Source: Nitratidesulfovibrio sp. SRB-5 (GTDB lineage Bacteria > Desulfobacterota > Desulfovibrionia > Desulfovibrionales > Desulfovibrionaceae). From it: DNA of 64,000 nt. This document shows positions 47,561-56,471 of this stretch, piece by piece. How positions within the stretch are numbered: position 1 is the first letter of the stretch; each line of letters begins with the position of its first letter. The notes beneath the pieces were generated by a model. The model was given only the letters and a program-made list of their open reading frames with translations. It was not told where the DNA came from and did no database searches. A program made the translations under genes and the position numbers. The stretch spans positions 1,576,631 through 1,640,630 of the forward strand of contig NZ_JAIOTY010000002.1 of NCBI RefSeq assembly GCF_019931275.1, read 5' to 3'.

Positions 47561-48601
47561 ATGCCCAGTCTGCATGACCTGCGCCTGCTGCTGCGCCTGA
47601 ACGTGACCCTGATGGTGGGGGCGGCCACGGCGTTCGGCTTTCTGCTGGCCGTGCCGCTGCCCTTTGGCGGGGCCGCCGCCCTGTCCGTGGGCAATCCCGC
47701 TGCCGCGCTGGCCTGGGTGGTGGCCGGGGCCATGTTGCTGGCCGCCGCCTGCTCGGCGTGGAATCAGGCGCAGGAGCGGGACATCGACGCGCTGCTGCCC
47801 CGCACGGCGGGGCGTCCCCTGCCTGCCGGGCGCATGGCGCCGTGGACGGCCACGGGCATTGGCGCGCTGCTGTTCGTGGCGGCGCTGGGGTGTCTGCATG
47901 CGGCGGGAAAGTTGGCCGCATCGCAGGCGTACCTGCATGCCGGAAAGCTTCCGTACGCTGCCGTGTCCGGCGCCGGTTCGCCCGTGTCGGGTTACCCGGT
48001 GTCCGGTCTGTCGCTGCTGCTGGTGGGCGCGGGCATCGCCGTGGTCTACAACGGGGTGTACACCCCGCTGAAGCGCGTCACGTCGTTCGCCCTGCTGCCG
48101 GGCGCCCTGGTGGGGGCCATGCCGCCCCTGCTGGGCTGGATGGCGGCGGGCGGCGACCCGCGCGACCCCGTGGCCATCCTGCTGTACGGAGTATACGTGC
48201 TGTGGCAGGTGCCCCATTTCTGGCTGCGCGCCCAGCGCGAACGCATCCACTACGTCCGGGCAGGCCTGCCCGTTCCGCCCGCCCAGTTTGCCGCCGCGCG
48301 CTACGCGCGGCTGTTGCGGGTGTGGTACCACGCCTATGCCGTGGCCGTGTTGATGCTGCCCGTGTTTCCCCTGTTGCATGCCCCGCTGGTGCGTGCCGGG
48401 GTGGTCCTGCTGGGCGTGGCCCTGCTGGGAGTGTCGGCGCTGGCGCGGACAGGGCGCGGCGTGGAAGGAGACGCTGCGGAAATGACTGCGAGCGATGCGG
48501 GCACGACCCCACGCGAGTGTCTTGCCCTGCGCGCCGCCGATGCAGCCATGCCCGCGCTGATGCTGCTGTTGCTGCTGGACCGGATGCTGCCTTTGTTCTA
48601 A
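47561..48601 (+). CDS. ctaB: Protoheme IX farnesyltransferase (heme O synthase)
   Basis: 346 aa with eight to nine hydrophobic segments. The UbiA-type prenyl diphosphate motif is NQAQERDIDALLPRTAGRPL (about residues 66-85). A second Asp-rich loop, common to the family, appears reduced (RERIHYVRAG). It attaches a farnesyl chain to heme b for the oxidase. It lies 72 bp after subunit II. The C-terminal segment (residues of about 285-325) is polar and longer than usual. Confidence 0.88.
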   Translation: MPSLHDLRLLLRLNVTLMVGAATAFGFLLAVPLPFGGAAALSVGNPAAALAWVVAGAMLLAAACSAWNQAQERDIDALLPRTAGRPLPAGRMAPWTATGIGALLFVAALGCLHAAGKLAASQAYLHAGKLPYAAVSGAGSPVSGYPVSGLSLLLVGAGIAVVYNGVYTPLKRVTSFALLPGALVGAMPPLLGWMAAGGDPRDPVAILLYGVYVLWQVPHFWLRAQRERIHYVRAGLPVPPAQFAAARYARLLRVWYHAYAVAVLMLPVFPLLHAPLVRAGVVLLGVALLGVSALARTGRGVEGDAAEMTASDAGTTPRECLALRAADAAMPALMLLLLLDRMLPLF

Positions 48602-48649
48602 CTACGGATACTACTACCTCTTCCCTCCACATCCGCACCGGGAGCCGCC

Positions 48650-49072
48650 ATGGTCTGGATTCACCCCGTCCTGCAATTCGTCGCCACGCTCATCGGCCTG
48701 TACGCCATGTATTTCGGCTGGATACGCTTCCAGGCATCGCACATGGGGCGCAAGGTGGTCTTTCCTTGGAAGCCGCACGTCAAATGGGGCACCGTGGCCC
48801 TGGGAGTATGGGCGGCGGGTTCGCTGCTGGGGCTGGCCGTGGCCCGGCTGGCGTGGTCAAGCATGTTCATTACCGGCGCGCACGCCTGGGTGGGCCTGCT
48901 GATGGTGCCGCTGTGCGCGGTGGGCTACTTCACCGGCCAGCGCATGGACGTGGTGAAGAAGCGCCGCAAGCTGCTGCCGCTGGTGCACGGTGTCAACAAC
49001 CTGCTGCTGGTGCTGCTGGCCCTGTGGCAGTTGTGGACGGGCATCGGCGTGGTGCGCATCTACCTGCTGTAG
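48650..49072 (+). CDS. Small four-helix membrane protein (DUF4079-like)
   Basis: 140 aa. Four hydrophobic helices. His residues lie near or inside helices (WIHPVLQF, TGAHAWVG, LVHGVNN), as in heme b-binding cytochrome b561 proteins. It closely follows ctaB and ends the oxidase block. I recall DUF4079 proteins with such His pattern, but the assignment is tentative. It may be an assembly factor or a small heme protein. Confidence 0.55.
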   Translation: MVWIHPVLQFVATLIGLYAMYFGWIRFQASHMGRKVVFPWKPHVKWGTVALGVWAAGSLLGLAVARLAWSSMFITGAHAWVGLLMVPLCAVGYFTGQRMDVVKKRRKLLPLVHGVNNLLLVLLALWQLWTGIGVVRIYLL

Positions 49073-49229
49073 GCCGCAATCGTATCGCCGTGTTCACGCC
49101 CGGCGTGCGGCAGGCCCGGCCCGCCGCCACCGGGCGTCATGCATTGGCGGGGCGGTCGCCCGTGCGCCTGGCTGGCCGGAGACTGGACCAGATGTCGGGA
49201 ATATCCGTCCACGCCACTGCTGCTGCGGG

Positions 49230-50108
49230 TCATTCCCCGCTCAGCCCGCCCGCGTGGCTGGGACTGATGCCGAAGTAGCGGCGAAATTCCCGGCTGAATT
49301 GCGAAACACTTTCATAGCCCACCATGCGCGCGGCCTCGCTGGCGCGCACGCCGTCCTCGCGCAGCAGGCTGCGCGCCTTGTTCAGGCGCACCCGCTTCAG
49401 GTACTGGATGGGCGAGAACGCGGTCACGTCCTTGAAGGCCCGGTGGAAGGTGGACGGGCTCATGTTCACGAACCCCGCCAACTGGTCCACGTTGAACGGC
49501 TCCGAAAAGTTGCCGTGGATCTGCTTCAGGGCCTTTTCGATGCGCGACATGTTGGTGTTCTTGGTGGCCAGCGCGTGCAGGGCCGCCGCATTCTCTCCGC
49601 ACAGCACCCGGAACAGCAGTTCGCGCACCAGACCCGGGCCCAGCACCTGCGCTTCCAGCGGGCAGGATAGCGCCATCAGCAGGCGCAGCACCGTGCTCCT
49701 GAACGCGGCGTCGGCCTTGGCCAGAAACAGCCCCTGATGGGTGCACCCTTGCGTCAGCGACCGGTAGTCGATACGGTCTTCTATCTGACCTATGAGTTGG
49801 TTGAGCACGCCAAGGTCGATGTCCACGACCAGGGACAGCAACGGCTTTTCCGGCGTGGCCACGGCCTCGCATTCGGCGGCAATGGGCACGCTGAGGGCCA
49901 GGTAGTGGTCCTGGTCGTACTGGTAGACCCGACCGCCAAAGTGCACCAGCTTGGCCCCCTGGCCGAGAATGATCAGCCCCTGCTGGTACAGCAGCGGCGT
50001 GCGGTGGATGGAGCCGGAGGTTCTGTACAGCCCCACGCCGGGCAGGCCGGTTTCCGTCTTGCCCTCGCTGATGGCAAGCTTGCTCATGAGTTCTGCTATT
50101 TCAGGCAT
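49230..50108 (-). CDS. AraC-family transcriptional regulator
   Basis: 292 aa from the ATG at 50108, ribosome site GGAGG. The N-terminal domain (about residues 20-175) resembles AraC_N (GLYRTSGSIHRTPLLYQQGLIILGQG). Two helix-turn-helix motifs at the C terminus: FNVDQLAGFVNMSPSTFHRAFK and VRASEAARMVGYESVSQFSREFRRYFG. It lies divergent from the aldo/keto reductase gene and is a likely regulator of it. Inducer unknown. Confidence 0.9.
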   Translation of the reverse strand: MPEIAELMSKLAISEGKTETGLPGVGLYRTSGSIHRTPLLYQQGLIILGQGAKLVHFGGRVYQYDQDHYLALSVPIAAECEAVATPEKPLLSLVVDIDLGVLNQLIGQIEDRIDYRSLTQGCTHQGLFLAKADAAFRSTVLRLLMALSCPLEAQVLGPGLVRELLFRVLCGENAAALHALATKNTNMSRIEKALKQIHGNFSEPFNVDQLAGFVNMSPSTFHRAFKDVTAFSPIQYLKRVRLNKARSLLREDGVRASEAARMVGYESVSQFSREFRRYFGISPSHAGGLSGE

Positions 50109-50427
50109 GTAGCCTCCAGTTCGGCGTGCAATCTGGGCCGCGCGCCGATTTCGGAAACGTAACAGCTTTGGTGCGTTTCTGCTATGGGTTGCAGGATCAG
50201 GCAAGATATTGGCAGGAATGTGCCTTCTCACCGGGGCATGGTCCGTTTATTCACGGAGCATCGAACATCCCCCGCGTTCGCCGGTCACATCGGCGGTACG
50301 CGGTCCGGATGGCGGCAGCGGCGGCCTTTTCCGCAAGAGTCCTCACGATTCCTTGCGGACGAGGGGAGCCGCAAAGGCCGCGTAACCGTGAACGGGCGCA
50401 CCACGCCCGGCACCGAAGGAGCGAGAC
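50109..50427. other. Divergent intergenic region, araC-type / aldo-keto reductase
   Basis: 319 bp. No -10/-35 pair with good spacing stood out on either strand. Short inverted repeats occur: GAAACG...CGTTTC near 50154-50187, and TTGCGG...CCGCAA at 50352-50373. They are weak candidate sites for the AraC-type regulator. Confidence 0.4.
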
Positions 50428-51630
50428 GTGCTGTACAGAACCATGCCCGGTAACGGTGACACGCTGTCGGCGCTGGGCTTCGGCTGCATGCGCCTGCCCA
50501 TGCTGGACGGCAAGGTGGACGAGGCCCGCGCCATCGCGCAGATCCGCAGCGCCATCGATGGCGGGGTCAACTACATGGATACGGCGTGGCCGTACCACCA
50601 CGGCGAGAGCGAGATCGTGCTCGGCAAGGCCCTGCGCGACGGCTACCGCGAGAAGGTGAAAGTGGCGACCAAGCTGCCCTCGTGGCTGCTGAAGACCCGC
50701 GCAGACATGGATCGCTACCTGGACGCGCAGCTGGAACGCCTTGGGGTTTCGAGCATCGACTACTATCTGGTGCACGCGCTGAACGGCCCCCTGTGGGACA
50801 TAGTGCACGGCCTGGGCGTGCTGGAATTTCTGGAAGCGGCCAAGGCCGACGGGCGCATCGTCAACGCCGGGTTTTCGTTCCACGGGCTGGCGGAAGACTT
50901 CAAGCGCATCATCGACGCCTACCCCTGGGTGTTCTGCCAGATCCAGTACAACTACCTGGACGAGACCTATCAGGCAGGCACCGAAGGGCTGCGCTACGCG
51001 GCGGGCAAGGGCATCGGCGTGGTCATCATGGAGCCGCTGCGCGGCGGCAATCTGGGGCTGATCACCGCGCCGCCCGCCGTGCAGGCCATCTGGGACGAGT
51101 CGCCCGTGCGGCGCACCCCGGTGGAATGGGCGCTGCGCTGGATATGGAACCACCCGGAAGTGACCGTGGTGCTCTCCGGCATGAACGAGGAAGCGCACAT
51201 CGCCGAAAACCTGGCCATTGCGGGCACCGCCGAGGCCGGGGCCATGACCCCGCTGGAACTGGAACTGGTGGCCCGTGCCAGCGCCAAGTACCGCGAACTG
51301 ATGAAGGTGCGCTGCACCGGCTGCGGCTACTGCATGCCGTGCCCCATGGGCGTTTCCATTCCCATGTGCTTCGAGACGTACAACAAGATGCACATGTTCG
51401 GGAACATCGCGGAAGGCAAGTTCATGTACGCCCTGCGCATGAGCGGCGAGATCGGCAGCGAGGGCCCCGGTTACGCCTCGCAGTGCGTGGCCTGCGGCCA
51501 GTGCGTGGAAAACTGTCCGCAAAACATCGCCATTCCGGAAGTGCTGGCCGAACTGGCCGCCGAACTGGAAGGGCCGGACTTTGCCCAGTTGCAGGAAGCG
51601 GGGCGGCAGCTTCTGCGCCGCACCACGTAG
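50428..51630 (+). CDS. Aldo/keto reductase with C-terminal 4Fe-4S ferredoxin domain
   Basis: 400 aa from the GTG at 50428 (AAGGAG 9 nt before). TIM-barrel aldo/keto reductase (residues 5-290): MDTAWPYHHGESE (catalytic Asp and Tyr), KVATKLPSW (Lys), YLVHAL (His). Then two cysteine clusters: CTGCGYCMPCPMGV (about residue 294) and CVACGQCVENCPQ (about residue 353). In such fusions electrons may come from ferredoxin-type centers instead of only NAD(P)H. The AraC-type gene next to it is probably its regulator. Substrate unknown. Confidence 0.9.
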   Translation: MLYRTMPGNGDTLSALGFGCMRLPMLDGKVDEARAIAQIRSAIDGGVNYMDTAWPYHHGESEIVLGKALRDGYREKVKVATKLPSWLLKTRADMDRYLDAQLERLGVSSIDYYLVHALNGPLWDIVHGLGVLEFLEAAKADGRIVNAGFSFHGLAEDFKRIIDAYPWVFCQIQYNYLDETYQAGTEGLRYAAGKGIGVVIMEPLRGGNLGLITAPPAVQAIWDESPVRRTPVEWALRWIWNHPEVTVVLSGMNEEAHIAENLAIAGTAEAGAMTPLELELVARASAKYRELMKVRCTGCGYCMPCPMGVSIPMCFETYNKMHMFGNIAEGKFMYALRMSGEIGSEGPGYASQCVACGQCVENCPQNIAIPEVLAELAAELEGPDFAQLQEAGRQLLRRTT

Positions 51631-51880
51631 GGGCGTTCCAGATGGCCTTTTTGTCCGTTGGCTGACCGACAAAACCTGACGCCGGGCGGCAGACATGGCT
51701 GACCGGTCTGGATGAAACGAACCCGGCAGGCCGGGGTGGACCATCCGCCCCGGCCCCGGATATGCTTTTGCCGGATGTGCTGTGGCCCCCGGACGTTCAG
51801 GTCCGGATGTTGATGCATACACGTTCTCATCGCCCGTTCCGTGCGGGCAGCGGTGGCCTAGGCCAAGAGGGATACCCGGC

Positions 51881-53491
51881 GTGAAGATACTGTTCTACGA
51901 TTGCTTCGCGGGCATGAGCGGCGACATGCACCTTGCCGCGCTGCTGTCCCTTGGCGTGGAGCCCGACTACCTGCGGGCCGAGCTTTCCCGGCTGGGGCTG
52001 GACCACGAGTTCGAACTGCGGGTGACGCCCGGCATGCGCAAGGGCATTGCTGGCGTGCGCGTGGACGTGGCGCTGGCACACGAAGGCCCCGCTGACCAAC
52101 AGGGCTGCGGGCAGGACTGCGAGCAGGGTGGCGGGCAGGGCGATGGACACGAGCATGGGCATCACCACCCGCACGGGCATGGTGACCATCATCACGCACA
52201 TCACCACGACCACCGGCACGACCACCATCATGACCAGCCGCACGACGCGGAGCAGCATGCCGGGCACGGTCATGGCCATTCCCATCAGCCTGCCCATGCG
52301 CACGCGCATCATGCTTCCGAGCATGCGCACGCGCATCATGTCCCCGACCATGCGCACGCGCATCATGCTTCCGACCACGCGCACGCGCATAGTGCCCCCG
52401 ACAACGACCATCATCATGCCCACGCGCACGGCCACCACCACCCGCCGCACCGCAACCTGCCGGGCATAGAGGCCATCATCACCGCCAGCACGCTGCCGGA
52501 GCAGGTGCAGCGCACCAGTCTTGCCATCTTTCGCAAGCTGGCCGAGGCAGAGGCCAAGGTGCACGGCAAACCGGTGGACGAGGTGCATTTTCACGAGGTG
52601 GGGGCCACCGACTCCATCGTGGACATCGTGGGCGCGGCCATCTGCTACCACCGTCTGGGCGTGGACGCGGCCTGGGCCTCGCCCGTGGAACTGGGCGGCG
52701 GCTTCGTGCGTTGCGCCCACGGGCTGATGCCCGTGCCCGCCCCGGCCACGGCGGAGATACTGTCCGGCATTCCCACCACGCGCGGGGCCACCCCGCACGA
52801 GACCACCACCCCCACGGGCGCGGCCATTCTGGCCACGCTGGTGTCCCGGTTCACCGCCGCGCCGCGCATGGCCGTGCAGCGCACCGGCTACGGCATCGGC
52901 CACCGCGATACCGAACTGCCCAACCTGCTGCGGGTGCATCTGGCAGAGGTGGATGCAACGCACGCTGGTCTGGCGGCTGGCGGTGCGTCCGCCACGGCAT
53001 TCCCCGCCGCATTCGGTGCCGCGTCCGGTACCACATCCGGAATCGCAGCACCGCTGCCCACGGAACCCGCGCGCCTGCTGCAATGCAACATCGACGACAT
53101 GACCGCCGAGCAACTGGCCGTGGCCATGGAGCAACTGATGGAAGCAGGCGCCATGGACGTGCATTTCACGCCCATCATGATGAAGAAGGGGCGGCCCGCC
53201 ACCTGCGTTTCGCTGCTGTGCGCGCAGGACGAGCAGGAACGCTTCGCCCGGCTGCTGTTCCGGCACACCACCACGCTGGGCATCAAGAGCGTGCCCATCG
53301 ACAAGCTGGTGCTGGAAACGCGCTTCGAGCGGCTGGAAACCCCGCTGGGTCCTGTAACCATGAAGCTGGCCCTGCTGGACGGCGAGGTGCTGCGCGCCAA
53401 GCCGGAACTGGAAGACTGCAAGGCGCTGGCGCGCCAGCATTCCATCCCGCTGGCCGATGTCTACCTTGCCATCGGCAAGGCCCGCACATAG
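51881..53491 (+). CDS. larC: LarC-type nickel-pincer cofactor nickel insertase with His-rich insert
   Basis: 536 aa from the GTG at 51881, ribosome site AGAGGG. The N-terminal ILFYDCFAGMSGDMHLAAL is characteristic of LarC. Around residues 90-190 lies an insert in which about half the residues are His, including four tandem 9-residue units (HAHAHHASE type). Then DEVHFHEVGATDSIVDIVGAA and GAAILATLVSRF follow; the C-terminal domain carries NIDDMTAEQLA and VHFTPIMMKKGRP. LarC puts nickel into the pyridinium cofactor of lactate racemase LarA. Some LarC genes need a frameshift between two halves; here they are one frame. LarB is encoded 67 bp downstream. Confidence 0.93.
   Translation: MKILFYDCFAGMSGDMHLAALLSLGVEPDYLRAELSRLGLDHEFELRVTPGMRKGIAGVRVDVALAHEGPADQQGCGQDCEQGGGQGDGHEHGHHHPHGHGDHHHAHHHDHRHDHHHDQPHDAEQHAGHGHGHSHQPAHAHAHHASEHAHAHHVPDHAHAHHASDHAHAHSAPDNDHHHAHAHGHHHPPHRNLPGIEAIITASTLPEQVQRTSLAIFRKLAEAEAKVHGKPVDEVHFHEVGATDSIVDIVGAAICYHRLGVDAAWASPVELGGGFVRCAHGLMPVPAPATAEILSGIPTTRGATPHETTTPTGAAILATLVSRFTAAPRMAVQRTGYGIGHRDTELPNLLRVHLAEVDATHAGLAAGGASATAFPAAFGAASGTTSGIAAPLPTEPARLLQCNIDDMTAEQLAVAMEQLMEAGAMDVHFTPIMMKKGRPATCVSLLCAQDEQERFARLLFRHTTTLGIKSVPIDKLVLETRFERLETPLGPVTMKLALLDGEVLRAKPELEDCKALARQHSIPLADVYLAIGKART
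52295..52402 (+). repeat. 27-bp coding tandem repeat in larC, four copies
   Basis: Units 52295-52321, 52322-52348, 52349-52375 and 52376-52402. Each begins CATGCGCACGCGCAT or nearly so and codes HAHAH plus four residues. Being a multiple of three, copy number changes alter the number of His ligands without a frameshift. Confidence 0.95.
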
Positions 53492-53558
53492 CGCGACACG
53501 ATTTCTGACAACAATACCGGCAGCGCCCGCGCGGCGCGCCGCCTTGACGGACGACGAC

Positions 53559-54311
53559 ATGGACAGGACAGACGCCCTGCGCGACCTGCTGGAAGGCATC
53601 CGCGCCGGCACCATCGATGTGGACAAGGGCATGTCGCAACTGCGCGACCTGCCGTACCTTGAAATGGGCCACACCCGCTTCGACATACACCGCAAGCTGC
53701 GCAACGGTTTTCCCGAGGTGGTCTACGGCGCGGGCAAGACGCCCGAACAGGTGGCGGAGATTTTTACCCGGCTGCGCGGCCTCAGCCATGTGCTGGCCAC
53801 CCGCGTTTCGCCGGAAATGGCCGCGCACGTGCTGGCCGCCTGCCCGGAGGCCGCCTACAACCCCCTTGGCCGCACCCTGACCATGCTGCACGGCGAACTG
53901 GTCTTCAAGCCCGGCGAGATCGGCATCATCACCGCCGGAACCTCCGACCTGCCCGTGGCCGAAGAAGCCCGCGTGACCTGCGAGATGCTGGGCAGCAAGG
54001 CGTGGGTCATCTCCGACGTGGGCGTGGCGGGCGTGCACCGGCTGTTCGACCGGCTGGACGAACTGCGCAAGGCCCGCGTGCTCATCGTGGTGGCGGGCAT
54101 GGAAGGCGCGCTCACCAGCGTGGTGGGCGGGCTTGTCTCGCAGCCGCTCATCGCCGTGCCCACCTCGGTGGGGTACGGGGCCAACTTCGCCGGGCTGTCC
54201 GCGCTGCTCGGCATGCTCACCTCGTGCGCCAGCGGCATCACCGTGGTCAACATCGACAACGGGTTCGGTGCGGCCTGCGCCGCGTGCCGCATCAACAACC
54301 TGTTTGCGTAA
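53559..54311 (+). CDS. larB: LarB-type nickel-pincer cofactor synthase (carboxylase)
   Basis: 250 aa from the ATG at 53559. It starts with a helical segment (TDALRDLLEGIRAGTID) and continues into a PurE-like domain: GIITAGTSDLPVAEEA (about residues 127-142), LIVVAGMEGAL and AVPTSVGYGANFAG. LarB carboxylates and hydrolyses nicotinic acid adenine dinucleotide in nickel-pincer cofactor synthesis. It is 67 bp after larC. larA and larE do not lie next to it. The NAD precursor genes 2 kb on are in the same metabolic area, probably by chance. Confidence 0.92.
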   Translation: MDRTDALRDLLEGIRAGTIDVDKGMSQLRDLPYLEMGHTRFDIHRKLRNGFPEVVYGAGKTPEQVAEIFTRLRGLSHVLATRVSPEMAAHVLAACPEAAYNPLGRTLTMLHGELVFKPGEIGIITAGTSDLPVAEEARVTCEMLGSKAWVISDVGVAGVHRLFDRLDELRKARVLIVVAGMEGALTSVVGGLVSQPLIAVPTSVGYGANFAGLSALLGMLTSCASGITVVNIDNGFGAACAACRINNLFA

Positions 54312-54322
54312 TGCGTTTATTC

Positions 54323-54350
54323 TTGTAACCTTTGGACCGCTTAAGATTAT
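54323..54350 (+). promoter_or_regulatory. Possible promoter of the AT-rich gene
   Basis: TTGTAA (54323-54328), 16 bp, GATTAT (54345-54350): four of six matches each. AT-rich surroundings raise the chance of accidental matches. Confidence 0.35.
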
Positions 54351-54410
54351 TTTCCTTTGAACAGTTCCAGATTGCAATTCAATGAAATTGCTAAAGGGGG
54401 ATGCCTGAAA

Positions 54411-56183
54411 GTGGTCTTTGACTATTTATCTGCTTTTCCCGTTCCGGCGAACGCTCTACCTTCACGTTTGAAGGAATTGCTAACGCCCGTTGGCATGTCC
54501 TTCAACCAGCGTGTTGAGGTCGCGAGTCTGTTCGAGGAAGATCCTTATGGGAATCATACTGAATATTTACATCTGCTGATGGCTGTGGTTCCTGGCGTTA
54601 GAAGCCGTCCGATAGGTGTGCTCTCTGAGGCTAGTGCTGGAGTTGTTCAAGGTTCTGTCCCAGATATAGGAAGACGTGGAGGGATGAGACGGTTTGTTCC
54701 ATCTGCTTCAGGGTATGACTACATTGTTGCATCCTGCGGAAATGGGTCCTTCTATACATTTAGCCTCGCTGAGAAGGTTTGGATGGCCTTGGGCTTAACG
54801 CCACGTTGTTTAGGCAATGATCAGCAGCGTTTGATTTATGACGATCTTGCACTTCCAGAAGTTGGTGTTGCGGATGGTGTGGTGGCAAGTGATTTCCAAT
54901 GGAATTTGAAGAAAAATGTTACATGGAAGATTTCAAATGAATACTTGCGTCGCTATCTATGGATGAGAGGCGCCCGTGGTGTGCGTATATTTTACTATAA
55001 AGCGCAACTTGTTGACTCTCCGGAGTTGCGCGCGCTCATGAATGGTCAATCGCAGGTTGTTCTCAAGCCACAAAATGAAATTGACTGGTATGAACTTGAT
55101 ATTAGAGAACACAGGCAGGGGCTTTTGCTACAAGTATGGGCTTCTGTTGAAGCAGTAATGCCGGAGCTTTGCCCTGAACAAACGGCACAAGGTATTCTGT
55201 GGCCTGGGTATGATCAGCCCATGACTCGGAAAATTGCGAATGCGATGATAAATGATGATCGCTTTGTATATTTGAAGGATTCATTTCTTGAGAGATATGA
55301 GCAAAATTCTTTTTATGATTCGACTCCATTTTTTAGTTATGAAAATTGTGATTGTAGTCCGTCTTACAGAGGGCAGTGGAGCTTTACTGAGTGCCGTAGG
55401 ATTGGACGGAACCTGATCAGAGTTCCAATGCGCGAACTATACAAGGCAAAGCCTGACCGTGAGATCGTTCATGCAAGGTCTTTTGCGATTGACCCGGCTG
55501 ATGTCGTAAATATTGATTTGAGCGAAGAGCATATTGCTTCGAAGATCAAGAGGTTTCTTGATGTCCTTCTGAGACTTGCAGATGCTTTGGCGGCTCTTGG
55601 GAAATATGTTGGGATAAATAAGACACCAAAGGATTTGATCGGGTTTGATCGTGAGGAAATTACTGCAAATGGCTGGAGATCATATCCTGTATTAAGTAGA
55701 TTGGCTCAAGTTGCCCCTGTCGATATGTCTCAGCAGATGTTTTTAGCTCGCTGCAAAACTATTCATGAATTATATCAAAGTATTCCGAATGGATATCTTA
55801 AGAAGCTGTTGGTTAAAGCTGGGTGCCCAAAATCAGATATAGAGTCCCGCAGAAGTATCAAGTTGCTCCAAGCTCTTTTGAATATTGTTGCGCTGCTTAA
55901 TGAACAAGATGAGTCCTGTGATGCTTTTGAGTCCAAGCAGGAAAGGGTTTGTTGGAGGACAGATAATGCCATTATGGCACCACTATTTCTCAATAACGAC
56001 TTGAGAATTGCTGACGCTCACGAAGCTGCTGATAAGTGCTTGATGGCTTTGGAGCGCATGGGTTTTGATGTCGCTGGCGTTAGTGCTGGCTATGGAAAGG
56101 CACTCGATTTTGTTGTCGATCGAGTGATATTCTCGTTAAATACTATGTGTTGTGCCATAGAAAGTCTGTTGCTTTCTGAGTAG
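54411..56183 (+). CDS. AT-rich orphan gene, unknown function
   Basis: 590 aa from the GTG at 54411, chosen because AAAGGGGG (54394-54400) is 10 nt upstream; a TTG at 54357 is also open but lacks a ribosome site. I do not recognise the family. No transmembrane helix, signal peptide, or Walker motif is seen. Composition is mixed and aromatic-rich in the middle (WMRGARGVRIFYYKAQ, NEIDWYELDIREH), with a CDC group (about residue 313) and a mostly helical C-terminal third (IKRFLDVLLRLADALAALGKY, LLQALLNIVALLNEQDE). Base composition is far more AT-rich than all neighbours, and codons ending in A or T are common, so recent transfer is likely. It interrupts the GC-rich landscape between larB and the nad genes. 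An orphan cargo gene, for instance for defence, is a guess. Confidence 0.8.
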   Translation: MVFDYLSAFPVPANALPSRLKELLTPVGMSFNQRVEVASLFEEDPYGNHTEYLHLLMAVVPGVRSRPIGVLSEASAGVVQGSVPDIGRRGGMRRFVPSASGYDYIVASCGNGSFYTFSLAEKVWMALGLTPRCLGNDQQRLIYDDLALPEVGVADGVVASDFQWNLKKNVTWKISNEYLRRYLWMRGARGVRIFYYKAQLVDSPELRALMNGQSQVVLKPQNEIDWYELDIREHRQGLLLQVWASVEAVMPELCPEQTAQGILWPGYDQPMTRKIANAMINDDRFVYLKDSFLERYEQNSFYDSTPFFSYENCDCSPSYRGQWSFTECRRIGRNLIRVPMRELYKAKPDREIVHARSFAIDPADVVNIDLSEEHIASKIKRFLDVLLRLADALAALGKYVGINKTPKDLIGFDREEITANGWRSYPVLSRLAQVAPVDMSQQMFLARCKTIHELYQSIPNGYLKKLLVKAGCPKSDIESRRSIKLLQALLNIVALLNEQDESCDAFESKQERVCWRTDNAIMAPLFLNNDLRIADAHEAADKCLMALERMGFDVAGVSAGYGKALDFVVDRVIFSLNTMCCAIESLLLSE

Positions 56184-56202
56184 GATGTTTAAGGGTGTGG
56201 TT

Positions 56203-56227
56203 GAATGCGGATTTCAGAGCCGCATTC
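56203..56227 (+). terminator. Hairpin after the AT-rich gene
   Basis: Perfect 8-bp arms GAATGCGG (56203-56210) and CCGCATTC (56220-56227), loop 9 nt, starting 20 bp after the stop. No T-run follows, so the terminator call is weak. Confidence 0.4.
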
Positions 56228-56297
56228 GTTCGCAGGATGGCGATTTTGCCAGCAGGATGCGTAGAAAATCTTACAACCCTCTGCTCTGAACGCCTAA

Positions 56298-56471
56298 TCC
56301 ACCCGGTAATGACACCCCAGGCTCTGCTTGTTCCGCAGCGCAGCCATGGTCACCATGTACGCGGATTTCCACATGCCGACCGCGTACATGGTGGCGCGCT
56401 TCAGTCCACCCGGTAATGACACCCCAGGCTCTGCTTGTTCCGCAGCGCGGCCATGGTCACCATGTACGCGG
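56298..56471. repeat. Duplication of the nadB 3' end, with an inverted fragment between copies
   Basis: 56298-56364 repeats 56405-56471 (67 bp, one mismatch). The right-hand copy is the last 22 codons of nadB; the left-hand copy is a detached second one, with its own in-phase TAG. Between them, 56378-56393 is an inverted copy of 56458-56473 (16 bp). It also pairs with 14 bp of the left copy, 56351-56364, giving a perfect 14-bp stem with a 15-nt loop. Such a scar can come from integration and excision at a gene end. Confidence 0.9.

Noticed and set aside
56294-56400. A small gene or nadB paralogue downstream of nadB
   Set aside because: Only the last 22 codons are duplicated, with no start or ribosome site; it is a scar.
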